Assembly: GCF_947507565.1 (NCBI RefSeq)
Contig: NC_089181.1
Location: 2,861,614-2,925,613 of the forward strand
Reading direction: 5' to 3'
Length of the DNA stretch: 64,000 nucleotides
From: Oscarella lobularis
Lineage: Eukaryota > Porifera > Homoscleromorpha > Homosclerophorida > Oscarellidae
The position numbers were made by a program, and so were the translations under genes. Positions 23,020 through 33,800 of the stretch are shown in pieces. The notes beneath the pieces were generated by a model, which had not been told where the DNA came from, searched no databases, and saw only the letters and a list, made by a program, of their open reading frames with translations. Within the stretch, counting starts at the first letter, position 1. Each line of letters begins with the position of its first letter.

Positions 23020-24344
23020 ATGGGCCGAAAAAAGAAGAAGCCTATGAAGCCGTGGTGCTGGTATCCTTGCGAAACTGTAGATAGATTGTGCGGGAGGGTC
23101 CCCCTTAGGGGGGGGACGGCATCCCCGAAGATCGAACGTTACGTTTCCCCTTGACTCGCGCTCGATACGACAGGTACTGCGAACGCGACTTCGAAGACGA
23201 CAAAGTTCTCGTTCAGCACCAGAAGGCAAAACACTTCAAGTGCCACGTGTGCCACAAGAAGATGTACACGGCACCGGGACTCGTTCTCCACGCCATGCAA
23301 GTTCACAAAGAGAACATCACGGCAATACCGAACTGCCTACCGAATCGAAATAACCTAGAATTGGAGATCGTCGGCATGGAAGGAATTCCCGAAGAGGACA
23401 TGAGAGCTTATAGGGAAAAAAGTCTCCCGAAAATAATTAATTGAAAAATTATGCATACCCTAATATTTTTTGTTTTTTTTGTAGAGAACTATCGCGAGGA
23501 TGGGGCCAGTGCGCCTAAAAGACCGGCGTTTGATCCGGCGTCCTTTATCGTTCCTCCGATCGTTCCTGGACTCGGAGGTCCGCCTTCTTTCAATTCGCCA
23601 CCTTCGTTTGGAATTCCGCCGCCTCAGCTTACTTCGCCCTCTGGGGGCCCAATGATGGCACCAGGCAGTAAAGAGAGAGAGAGAGCTCGTGCATACACTC
23701 TCTAAAAGACTAACGCGTTCTACTTTTCTTTTTTCTAGTGCCGCCACTCGCTGGCGCTCCTCCTCTCATGCCAAAGTAGAACGATGCTCAGATTTTAATA
23801 ATCGTATTTATTTTCTCATTTTTTAGTCTTTCTATGATGCCGACTGCTAACAGCAGCGCGTCGGTCTTGGCAGCACCAGCTGGTCCCGCTTTGCCGGATA
23901 TTCCCAAGCCTCTATTTCCGAGCGCTCAAGTAACGTCGGAGATATAATACATTTTGATTTTATAGTTTTGTGCTCAGGTCACGGAGACGACGAGACCTCC
24001 TCCGCTCATGTCTTTTAATCCGCTTGAGGCTTCAGCCGGCACCGTGGCTCAAGCGGCGCCGATTGCGTCTGGTGGCGTGCCGCCGACCGGCAAAACTATA
24101 TCCGGAAGTGCGACAAGTCGGATTGTTCATCCGGAGGAAGACATCTCATTGGTACCATACAACGGATAGGTTTTTTTGAAAATCTTTTATTACTGTTTAT
24201 TAGGAGGAATTGCGTTCGTGTCTTGCTAAGTACCATCGGGATCTTGGCTCGGCTCAACCGCCTTTTATCAAACAGCCAATCAATGTGGCTGCAGAATTGG
24301 GGCCGGCTTACAGCAACGTTGCACCATCTTATCAACAATACTAA
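23020..24344 (+). CDS. ZNF207: BUB3-interacting and GLEBS motif-containing zinc finger protein (BuGZ)
   Basis: Spindle and kinetochore protein that binds and stabilises BUB3. Exon 1 (23020-23061) encodes MGRKKKKPMKPWCW, almost identical to human, and splices to YCERDFEDDKVLVQHQKAKH then FKCHVCHKKMYTAPGLVLHA, giving the paired C2H2 fingers, followed by LELEIVGMEGIPEEDM. The middle exons are Pro-, Gly- and Met-rich (PPIVPGLGGPPSFNSPPSFG), the low-complexity part that drives phase separation in vertebrate BuGZ. The GLEBS motif is split by an intron: SRIVHPEEDISL then EELRSCLAKYHRDLG (human KLIHPDEDISLEERRAQLPKY). The C-terminus ends in SYQQY at stop 24342-24344. The ATG at 23020 is fixed by the conserved MGRKKKK start. 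Confidence 0.95.
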
Positions 24345-24465
24345 TATGTGGAAGGAAAGGATAGATATTCTGCTTGTTCCGGCTGTCTCTCTTATTAAAA
24401 AGAATTAATGATCACTTATGTTATGTCGGCTTTATAGCGCACTAGGGCGTTTTGTCTTCATCTTC

Positions 24466-25842
24466 ATGAGTCTTTCCCCCCTGTATCCTCCCCGATTTTG
24501 GGGTCTAGACAAGCTGTACTGGTCGTACGTAAAGCTCAACTGTGCAGACGTCTTGGAAATACCGGAATATCCGAAGTACAGCGGATGCTACTGCGTAGGC
24601 AATCATCCAATCGTCAGAGTCGAGCTGATGGGCGACGTCGTTCGGCTGCACAGAAAGACAAAGAACCTCGTCTTCGATCGTACGTAATCGATTGGGCAGA
24701 AACGCTGAAAGCAACGACTCGATTTTACACAGTGGACGATGGAACTGGCATTTGCTCTTGTTGCTATTGGTTGCGAGGCGACGAGGAGGAGGAGGACAAC
24801 GACACTGTCAAGCTGAAACTGGGTCAGCTTGTTACCGTACGAGGAAAGATCACGGTGTACAGAGGGCAAAGACAACTGACTGCTGCTGCTGTGTGTATCC
24901 TGACTTGCTCTCTCTATCTATCTCTATTGCGTGAAATTAATTGTTTCGTTCCTTATCTTGTACTGTCAGGCGTCGAAAGGGACGTTCATGCTGAATGCAG
25001 GCGTTGGGTTGAATTGATTCATCTGAAAGCCACCGTCTATAAAAAGCCTTTTATGCCGCCCAAGGAAGCATTGGAAGGGAAACACGGGTAATGTTTTAGT
25101 AACGTGCAGACCAACTTTGATTGACGACCGTTTATTTAGGAAATTGGATTCTTTGCGTCAAAGTGACGTGCGTCTTTGGTCCTTAGATTAGATCATCCCT
25201 ACTAGTAGTAGTTCTCTGTAGAATGATCCTGTTTCTGTTACAAGAGAAGCAATTCTTGACTACTTGAATGGAAGAGAAGCAAGCACGTTTTTGTTCAAAG
25301 ATCTGAAAGAAGAACCGGTAGTCGTATTTGCTATCAGACATACTCTGCAACTGAAAGAAGACGTAGGTGCAATAGAGAGAGAAGGAGACCACTTTTTATT
25401 TAGAGCTGCTTTTTGGCTAGAACTTTTTAGCTCACGACAAAATTTGTCAGTTGCTAAGAAAAGCTCTAATGCTCATGGCAGAAGACGGCCAGGTCTACCT
25501 CAGCAATCTAATTGAAGACAGATACGAGGCAGGCGTTTTGTTTTTTTGCGCTTTCTAATGTTCAATGTGATGCAGGTGCTGAATTTTCGCGTTGTGACTC
25601 CTATTGTTCTTCGAATAATTACAGAACTGCAAAAGGATGGTATGTGGGACACATATACGAACTCGAGAGATCATTTCTGTGCAGACGGTATTCACTTGGA
25701 ATCCATTGTCTCGTCTTTGCACGCAAGTAGAAGCAAATTGGCTAAAGTTCAGCGATCCGTTGTCAAAGAGTCCTTGGAACAACTGGTGGCTGACAGTGAC
25801 ATATATGAAGTTTCACACAGGAGATACAAAGCAGTGGACTAA
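24466..25842 (+). CDS. STN1: CST complex subunit STN1 (OB-fold telomere/replication factor)
   Basis: OB-fold subunit of the CTC1-STN1-TEN1 complex, which promotes fill-in at telomeres and stalled forks. Exon 1 from 24466 reads MSLSPLYPPRFWGLDKLYWS and contains NHPIVRVELMGDVVRLH (human NGHPIKQVDVLGTVIGV). The OB fold goes on with RFYTVDDGTGICSCCYW, LGQLVTVRGKITVYRGQRQL, ELIHLKATVYKKPF. Later exons have VSVTREAILDYLNGRE and the C-terminal winged-helix part AIRHTLQLKEDV, LRKALMLMAEDGQVYLSNLI, VVTPIVLRIITELQKDG, stop at 25842. To join exon 1 (ends near 24679) to exon 2 an intron of only 20 nt (24680-24699) or 32 nt (24680-24711) is needed; both restore the frame. The ATG at 24466 sits at the family start. 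Otherwise the gene looks complete. Confidence 0.9.
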
Positions 25843-26040
25843 TAGCGTAAGAAAATAATTTATTTACTAAAACGTTGCGCGATAGATTAATTAAAATTAA
25901 GTGTTTGTACTCTACTTAGTAGTGTAGTTTCGATTTCGATATGACATCAACGATTGCGCGCGCGTGGGGTCGTTTCCAATGATCTAGAGAGCGAGGAGCT
26001 CGCTGCTTCCATCGTGCAGCCACGTTTCGTCCTGCGCACG

Positions 26041-27964
26041 ATGATGGATCGCGCTGCATTCGGGCATCAGTCGACGGCTAGGCCTATTCTCTTGATTCCC
26101 ACCAAAAGCACATTGGCTAACAACTCGATAGAAGGAGATTCGTTCCATTTACCAACGGGAGCGATTGTCGGCATCGTCCTTGGCGTTGTTCTACTCGTCG
26201 TTCTTACCGTCAAGCTTCTTCACGCGCGAAAAGCGTCTTTTCGGCGTCGTTATCTAAATAGGCCTAGTTACGTGCCGCTTGAAGAGGGTGTTGTGACGGC
26301 GTCGGCGGTAGTCGACGTCAAAATGACGCCCGTTTTTGACGCGGCTGCCTACGCGTCGCTAATCAAACTCGCTGCAGAACGCCACTGCCGCCTAGCGTCC
26401 TTCATCTACGATTGCGAGGGACACGGAGAGAGCGGAAACTTTCGTCTCGCCTTCGCTTCTCTTCGCGATTGCGCCCGATTGTCTAACGACTTTCGCTTCA
26501 TGCACATCGGCGACGAGACGTCGTCTATCGGCTGGGAAGACGAGACGGCCTCGTCGCGATTCGACGGCGCGTCCGACGAGGGAACGATTTACGTCTTGCG
26601 CGAGTCATTATGCCGCGTGTGCGTCGTCGAATACGTCGGCGAAAATGCGACGAGTTTTCGCGAGTCGCTCATGGTCTTCGCGACGCTCGAAATGGACGCG
26701 ACGACCGCGTTCGTCGTCGTTCACGTCGCCAAAGATCCGCAGGGGAAAGCAGAGGTGAGAGGGCCCCCTTCCAGTTTCGCTTTCACTGTACTCGTCACTC
26801 ACCCCTTTGTTCCTTCCTTCCTTCGTCTCTAGAGGCTTCGCTTTAGGGAGGAACTCAAAGCGGAACGGGAGAACATCGTTAGCTGTTCGAGTTGCGTGTA
26901 TTTTGCGCTCGAAAGCGAACTCATGTGGGTCGACGTTACCGTGCCCGAGCATCTCGAGCGAACCGCAAAAATTCACTCGCCCCCCGGAAAGAAGGTATCG
27001 ACTTCACTTCCTCGCTCTTTTGCGCAATAAAGTTTTTCCCCCCCCCTTTTTTTAGAAATTCGTCGCTAGACAAATGCGCAACGTCTGTCAAACGATGGTC
27101 AGTGGCAACGACGTGGTGAACGGATCGCAGATTTGTATAGCGCTCGAATTGACGGAACCCGTGACGTCAGATCGTCCGTTCGTCGCCGACGTGACGTGTC
27201 AAACGGCGTGCGAAGGCGGCGGGGAAGACGTTCTCGGTCAGCTCACCGTTCATTACCGTCCCCCGTCACCGGCCATGACGTCATCGATGCCGCCGGTACA
27301 GACCCCTGGACCACCACCTCCGTCATCATCCTCGTGCGTTCTTCTATCCTCATTGGGTAGTCTCTTGGAGGAAGGGCGGCTTTTCCTGTACTTGTCTTGG
27401 CGACAGGTGGCCGCCAAGCTCGACTATTCCATTCGGGACGTCACGGAAATTGAGGCGTATGCTTATTCTCGCCAACGCTTGGAGTGCGTCCAGTTCCTTC
27501 GTTTTCATTTGGAACGCGTTCCGCGCGAGTCTGCTGAACGACTGGCTGGCTTGCTTACTGCTCTGAACGCGGACGAGGATTTGAAGTCTATGAAACAAGT
27601 GGTGAGAAACAGGGGCTTTCGACTAAACGGTAAATATCTTCGCGTAAAATTCTATTTAGACTAAATTTAGTTTTTTATTGTAGAAGTCTTAGTCATGCAG
27701 CATCGTCGCTCGTTTCAAGATCTTCCTAGTCCATCTACATTGACCGGCATGCGCTTTAGTCCAGTGCCAACGAATGTTCCCAGCGCGTCATCTCCAAGGG
27801 CACTTGCTTTTTCCCACCGTGCCTCTAATAACGAAATGGGAACACCACCGTCGATGAACGCGGCGGATAGTCCCACCTATCTTCCCGGCTTTTCGGAGTC
27901 ATCCACTTATGCCTTTCTCCCTAGCACTCATACTGATACATTTCGCGGAAGCGACGATCACTAG
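26041..27964 (+). CDS. single-pass membrane protein with UPA-like region and Death domain
   Basis: Unrecognised receptor-like protein. From the ATG at 26041 a short N-terminus of about 40 residues, with one glycosylation sequon (NNS), precedes a membrane helix near residues 41-62 (AIVGIVLGVVLLVVLTVKLL) and a basic stop-transfer ARKASFRRRY. The cytosolic part, in four further exons, has a region around residues 200-340 (LCRVCVVEYVGENATSF, FREELKAERENIVSC, ALESELMWVDVTVP) that faintly resembles the UPA domain of UNC5/PIDD/ankyrins. A Death-domain-like segment follows: LFLYLSWRQVAAKLDYSIRD, VTEIEAYAYSRQRLECVQFL, LTALNADEDLKSMKQVV. The tail is Ser/Pro-rich. No signal peptide, Ig or TSP domains are seen, so it is not a full UNC5; an upstream exon could have been missed because the frame is open back to 25954 without an ATG. 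The Death call is moderate, the UPA call weak. Confidence 0.65.
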
Positions 27965-28168
27965 ATATTCCTCTGCCCAAACTGCACACTGGGGCCCCAG
28001 ATTATTTTATAGAAGCAGATATAGTAGTGTACTAGACACTCTCATAATCACCACCCCTTTCGGTGTTTCTGTTTTGTAGTGTATTGTTACAAGGACACTT
28101 TGATTGTTACAGCGTATTTTTACAGTGTAATTTCAAGCTGTATAAGTACATTATGATAAACGAAAACG

Positions 28169-30784
28169 TCATGGCGATACATGCGTTTCAGGTTCATACG
28201 TCAGTAGAACAACCATGACCCACAGATGAAGCAGAAACTAAGAAAACAAGGCTAGTCGCTCTACATGTATAACTCAATTTAATTAATCAGCCTACCATGT
28301 AGAAGATGACGAAGACTCTTGCTATAGGATACTGTCTCAAGAAGCGACCTAATCGAATACTGCGATCCGCACAGAACCATTGAGCTAGTAGAACAGGTAG
28401 GAATAATGCGTTCACTCTTACCTAAATTTGTCTATGGAATTAGCCGCTCTTCGGACGCCCTTTTTTATTTGAGTTTCATCGTCTACGGTTGCGAAGTCGG
28501 GAGAAAGCATCGAGGCAATCGGTCTCATTCTCGTATCTATTCGAAAAAGATTGTCAAGACGTCTTAACTACGAATGCCTACTTTCATCTTCTCTAAAGCC
28601 GGAAACGACCGTCGAGCCGCCGTTTGCCTTCTGGTTATCGGCCTCGACTTCAAATTTCTTCAAGTCACTCTGAGAAAAGGAGGTAACAAAGACAAAAGGC
28701 GTCAATAGAAAGATAGGTACCTACCTGAGCTCGGTCTAATTGGAGGGTGAGTGATGTCTTTTCCGTGGTCAACGTCTCCACGACGGTCTGCTTTTGAATA
28801 AGGTTCTCTGTCAGGGAACGAACTCGCGCTTCCAGCTCGGTCTGACTGCTATTCAACGCCGACCGAGCATTCAACTGTCGTCGCATTTTCTTAATTTCGT
28901 CCTCTCTCTCCTTCGTCAGAGGAAAAAGAAGTGAAAAGAATTCTCCCCTTCGCCAGAATCATCATCGCACCTGAAGCTGTACTTGGATTGCGGACTTCTG
29001 CTTGAATAATTCCGTCTGCGTGAACTCAATCTCCTGTCAAACGAACGGAGATCTTCTCAAAGCCGACTAAGCAAGTATCCTCGCTCCTCACGTCGCGTCG
29101 TCTCGCCGCCTCTTGTTCCGCCACTTCACGCTGTCGCCTCTCGTCCTCCAGACCGTCTTCCAGCTCGCGAATTCGCCCCTGCGCGTGATCGGCTTCGTTC
29201 TGCTGCTGCTGTTCGATCTCCTGTATCTCCGCTCTCAAGTGCTCCAATTGCATTTGAGCCCCGCGCACTTCGTCTCGCAGCAGATCTCTTTCCTTTTCCG
29301 TCTGCTCCAGCTGAGCTCGAACGACGGCGGATCCGGTCGATGACTCTCCTTCGCCGTCGCCGTCATCGCCGGCTTTTAATTCGCCAATCAACTTGTCTTT
29401 AGACTAAGAGAAAAGGTCAGTAGAAACAAACAATTATTGATTTTTCCTCCCATACTTGGAGGATTCTCTGGGCTTTTTCCTTGTAGTCTGTCAATTCTTT
29501 TCTCGTCTGTTCAATCTCGGCCTTGGCTAATTTCAGCGACTGAGCGAATTCCGCCACGCGCCGTCTCTCTTCAGTCAACTTCTGCTGAACGTCTTTCAGA
29601 CTTTCGCTCATTTGCTGGCGTTCGACGTCCCACTGACTGTGCCGTTCCAACGCTTCCGTCTTAAAAAGAGAAAACAATTATTCAATCATTGGCTATCGTC
29701 CTGGAACCGTCTCTCACTTGCGCCATAGTCAGACTTTCTCTTTCTCGCGTCAAGTTTGCTTCGGCGTCTTCCAATTTTCGTCTCAACTCCTCCAGAACTT
29801 GATGTTGAACACCACTCGAGTCACTATGATCTCGCACGACCCTTCAAGGTCACGTCAAACCTCAAGCAAATTGAACAAAGAAGCAGTCAAACCTTTCGTT
29901 TTCTTTCTTCAAAGTCTCCAAGGATTGGCAATAGGACTTAACCTTCTCGTCGGCTTCTTGCAGTCGCACCCTCAACACAGCCAACTGGGAATCCTTGGCC
30001 GTCAACGTCGCCGTCAAATCGTCCTGTCGTCCCTGCAGGTCGCGAAGCAGTTGATCGGAGCGCAACGCTCTTTGTCTCGACGGTTCCAACTCCTTGCGAG
30101 CGCCAACCAACTCTAAAAAGAGAAAATCCAAACATCAAAAAATTCATTTGGAATATCGAATGACAATCCACCTGCGTGCACTTGTCGACTCCGTTCCGCC
30201 GCCGTCGTCAGCTCGTCGTTCAAAGAAGCCACTTCTCGTTTCAGAAGTCGATTTTCCAATTCCAAATTTGAAATTTTGTCACGCAGCGCCGCGGATGGAT
30301 CTCGACTTGAAATTTCAACATTGTCTTTCCCGCCGCCGTCCGGCTCCTCACTTCCTCGTTTTGCCGTCGTTTCCTTGGCGACGGCGGCGACGGCGGGAGG
30401 AGGCGCATTCAGAAAAGCAATCAGCTGGTCGTCGGTGGCGTCCGGTCGCGGAAACTGAGGCGTCGATTTGGGGCGTGTCATCGATAGAACTGGCTTTGGG
30501 GCCGTTACGTCGCCTCTTCTGTCTTCTACTACGTGCGACTTTTCCCCATTTGCCTCGTCTTCGCTTTTTGTCGTTAGGATGTTTTCGCTTGGCACGCGAG
30601 GCAGGTTGGTCGCGTAGTTACTGCCGCCTTCCCATTCGTCGCGATTTGCCGTCGAGAACGAGGCCGACATCGTCGTGTTCGTCGCACGACGAGGCGGCGT
30701 TTGCAATTTACTCGCTGCCGTCTGATCGACGCTGTCGAGAAAGGCTTCGGCCTTTCCAGCCAAGTCAGAGAACCAATTCGACAT
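28169..30784 (-). CDS. GOLGA5: golgin-84 (Golgi coiled-coil tether)
   Basis: Tail-anchored coiled-coil tether of the Golgi rim that binds Rab1 and organises COPI traffic. The N-terminus MSNWFSDLAGKAEAFLDSVD is the conserved golgin-84 start (human MSWFVDLAGKAEDLLNRVDQ type). A polar low-complexity stretch follows, then a long coiled coil over most exons (ISNLELENRLLKREVASLND, VRAQLEQTEKERDLLRDEV, RRVAEFAQSLKLAKAEIEQT). The last two exons give RSIRLGRFLRQYPIARVFVI, FYM, then FLLHLWVMVVLLTYEPETH with stop at 28169-28171. This is the C-terminal anchor of human golgin-84 almost residue for residue. The start ATG is at 30782-30784, 93 bp from the WDR62/MAPKBP1 start on the plus strand. Confidence 0.95.
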
Positions 30785-30877
30785 CTACTAGGCGACCACG
30801 GACGAATTTTTCAGTTGACGACGACGCGTTGATATTTGGGCTTTGCGTCAGAAGCGCCCGGATCGCAGTAAAAAGAG
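30785..30877. promoter_or_regulatory. 93-bp bidirectional promoter, GOLGA5 and WDR62/MAPKBP1
   Basis: The start codons of the two divergent genes are 93 bp apart, leaving room only for a shared core promoter. No TATA box is obvious. The segment contains GACGACGACGCG-type CpG-rich sequence. Confidence 0.5.
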
Positions 30878-33800
30878 ATGGCCGATTCGGAGCGTTCTGG
30901 TCCGACGAAAATCATTAAGAGAGTTCGAAGAAAGAGTCGAACGTCAGAAGAGAAGGTAAACGCTCGAAAACGAAGAGGTTCGAGTGAAAAAAAAAAAACG
31001 ACGACGACGATAGATCAAATTGGAGAAAGTGATTGGGATAACGGCATCGACGAACTCGTGCCTATCAGCCAATTCGACATATTTCGCATATCCAGCCGGG
31101 TAAAACGATCGAACCTGTCAAGTCGATTGGAGAACGTCACATCGGTCGCTCTCCTTTTTTTCTCTTCCACGCAGCTGTGTCGCCGTTTTGTACAACGCGA
31201 AGAAGAACAAACAACGCCACGTGCATAATCAGGCAAGGTAAGCGCTTCGGGAAAAAAAAGGAAATGTTTCGATACACGGAAACTGTAAGTGGGCGTGGAC
31301 TTGTCCTCCTCTCGTCCATAGGAAACCGTTGTCTTGCATCGAACTGTCACCCGATGGCAAACTTTTGGCAACGGGAGAAGTGAGTCGAACCACACTGCAT
31401 TATTATTATTATTACATATAAGGTCTCAGAGTGGACACAATCCCTGCGTTAGAGTGTACGATATGGCGTCATTGGTAACGAGCCAAAGTGGGCCAAATCT
31501 AGTCGCCGAGTTGAGAGGTCACAAGCACGGCATTTCTTGTCTGGTCTGTTGTGTAGCCCCCATAAAGTTCCGCATAGATCATCATCTATCCCTTTAGGCC
31601 TTTTCTCCCAATATGAAATATATCGTCTCTGTCGGCTACGAACACGACAAAAATGTCAATGTCTGGCAGTGGAAGGTAGAGAGGAAGAGAGCAGACTTCA
31701 AATTTTGACGATTTTTTATTAATTAATCGTTATATATAGACGGGAGTCGTCAAAGTGGCCACAAATAAGATATCGACAAAAGTCCGAGGTCTCTCGTTCT
31801 CCGAAGACGGCGCCTATTTTGTGACCGTCGGCACGCGACACGTTCGCTTCTGGTATCTCAACACAGATCAAAAGAAAAAACAAGTACCCTTCTTTCCATT
31901 CCACCCGCGCGGACGCGACCACGACGCTTTCTCCCCAGTTAAACCTCGCTCTTCCTCTTCACGGAAGAAATGGAATTCTAGGCGAGCACATAGGTCAGCG
32001 TTTCACGGCCGTCGCCTGCGGTCGAGGCAACGCCGCTTCGAGCACGTTCTGCGTCACCAAAACGGGACAATTGATCGAATTCAATTCCAAACGAGAACCT
32101 CAAAAACTCGTCGAGCTCAAAGTGTCGTCGGCCGGCTGCGTTCTCGCGACCGAGACCTACGTGATATGCGGTTGCTCGGAAGGAGTCATTAGGTTGACCT
32201 GGAAAATGAATAATTGCGAGCAGCCCATCTGACCTATCAGTATTACTTATAGGTTATTCGATCCGTCGACTTTGAAATATATTTGCTCTCTGCCGAGACC
32301 GCACAGTTTGGGAGTCATTATTCCGGCAGCCGAAGAGGATAAACGAGCGTAAGTAAATGCATCATTGTCGCCACATCATCGCTCTCTTTCATATTCCCGC
32401 AGTCAAACGCCGGCCAAGTATCCCGATGTCGTTTGTCTCTCAATGGACGTTAGCAATATGAAAGTGAGTCGTGTGACGGATGCGTTTGGCGTTTTCTACT
32501 CTATGTCTCGCTTTTTAGCTTGGCGTCGTCTATTCGGATCACAGCTTCTACGTTTGGAATATTGGAAATCTGTCCCAGGTCACTCTGTCCGGATCGTTTC
32601 TATCTCATCGTTCTTGCATCTGGAATATTGAAGTACGTGAAAATGATAGTCAGACAATAGACACGCTATAGGTGACTCTGTTTGTATTAGCCTTTCTCGT
32701 CTGAGCCAGGCATTGCTCTACCTGCAAATAGTTTTATAACAGGTTCTACTGATGGCACTGTTCGCTTTTGGAATCTTGGAAACGGTAGTAGTCAGCTCTG
32801 TCACTTGGATACTTACGACTAGTTCTTGCTCTCTAGTTAGCGGTGGTGGAGCCAGCTTTCCGTCTAATATCTATTGCAAGGTGAAGATACGCCGTTTTTT
32901 TTCAAACGTCTTTTTCTGATTGTTGGCGTTACCCGGCAGGATCTTTTGAGAATATTATACCTTGATCAAAATGTCACAGTTGACGAGCAGAAAAACGAAG
33001 ACGAAGAAGGTAGAACGAAACAAAACGTACATGATGGAATCCAACGTCCATGTCGTACTAGACTCTCCAGATGTTTCTCGAGGCGTTCGTTCATTGTGTC
33101 TCAGCCCCGACGGACTCGAATTGGCGTTGGGAGACAGAGCAGGCAATCTCAAGTGAGAAAACGACGATGGAGGGGGAGAGATCACTCCTAAATATGAATA
33201 TATAGAGTCTTTGATCTGGTGAAAATGGAGGAAAGACTTCATTTGGAAGCTCACGAAGCTGACGTCATGAGCATCAAATACTCGGATCCCGAATCAGGTT
33301 GACAATAGAGAATGTACGTGCATATTTTTATTCACCACAGGCGCTCTTCATCTCAGGTTTCCGCTATTTGGCTTCGGCGGGCCGAGATCGCCTCATCCAC
33401 GTCTTCGACGTGGACGATCGCTACGAGTTGGTGCAGACGATTGCGGATCACTCGGGCGCGGTGACAGCGATTCAGTTTAGTTGTGAGCGAGAGAGAGAGA
33501 GAAAAAAGAGGGGAAATCGATTTTTAAAACGTCAATATCGGTCGTATAGTTTACGAGAACGATCTCTACTTGTTGAGCTCAGGAACAGACAAGAGCCTGC
33601 TCTTTCAAAAACTGATTCCGGTTAGGAGATAAATCGCGTCGATTCGTTTCGGTATGGACTCTGTTTTTTTTCTTCTTCTTTCTAGACGTCGGAGCCGGGT
33701 GCGAAGAGCAGGTTTCAGAGGTGTCATAACGTTGCCCTCAAGTCGACCCTCTACGACGTTAAAATTCACTCCAACAAGTCAGATTCTATTCAATAAATGA

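Noticed and set aside
25954-26040. Upstream start for the membrane Death protein
   Set aside because: The frame is open to 25954 but begins with TTG, not ATG; the first in-frame ATG is 26041.
30094-30918. 274-codon plus-strand ORF
   Set aside because: It is antisense to the golgin-84 N-terminal exon and runs into the WDR62/MAPKBP1 start. It is a shadow of the coding frame.
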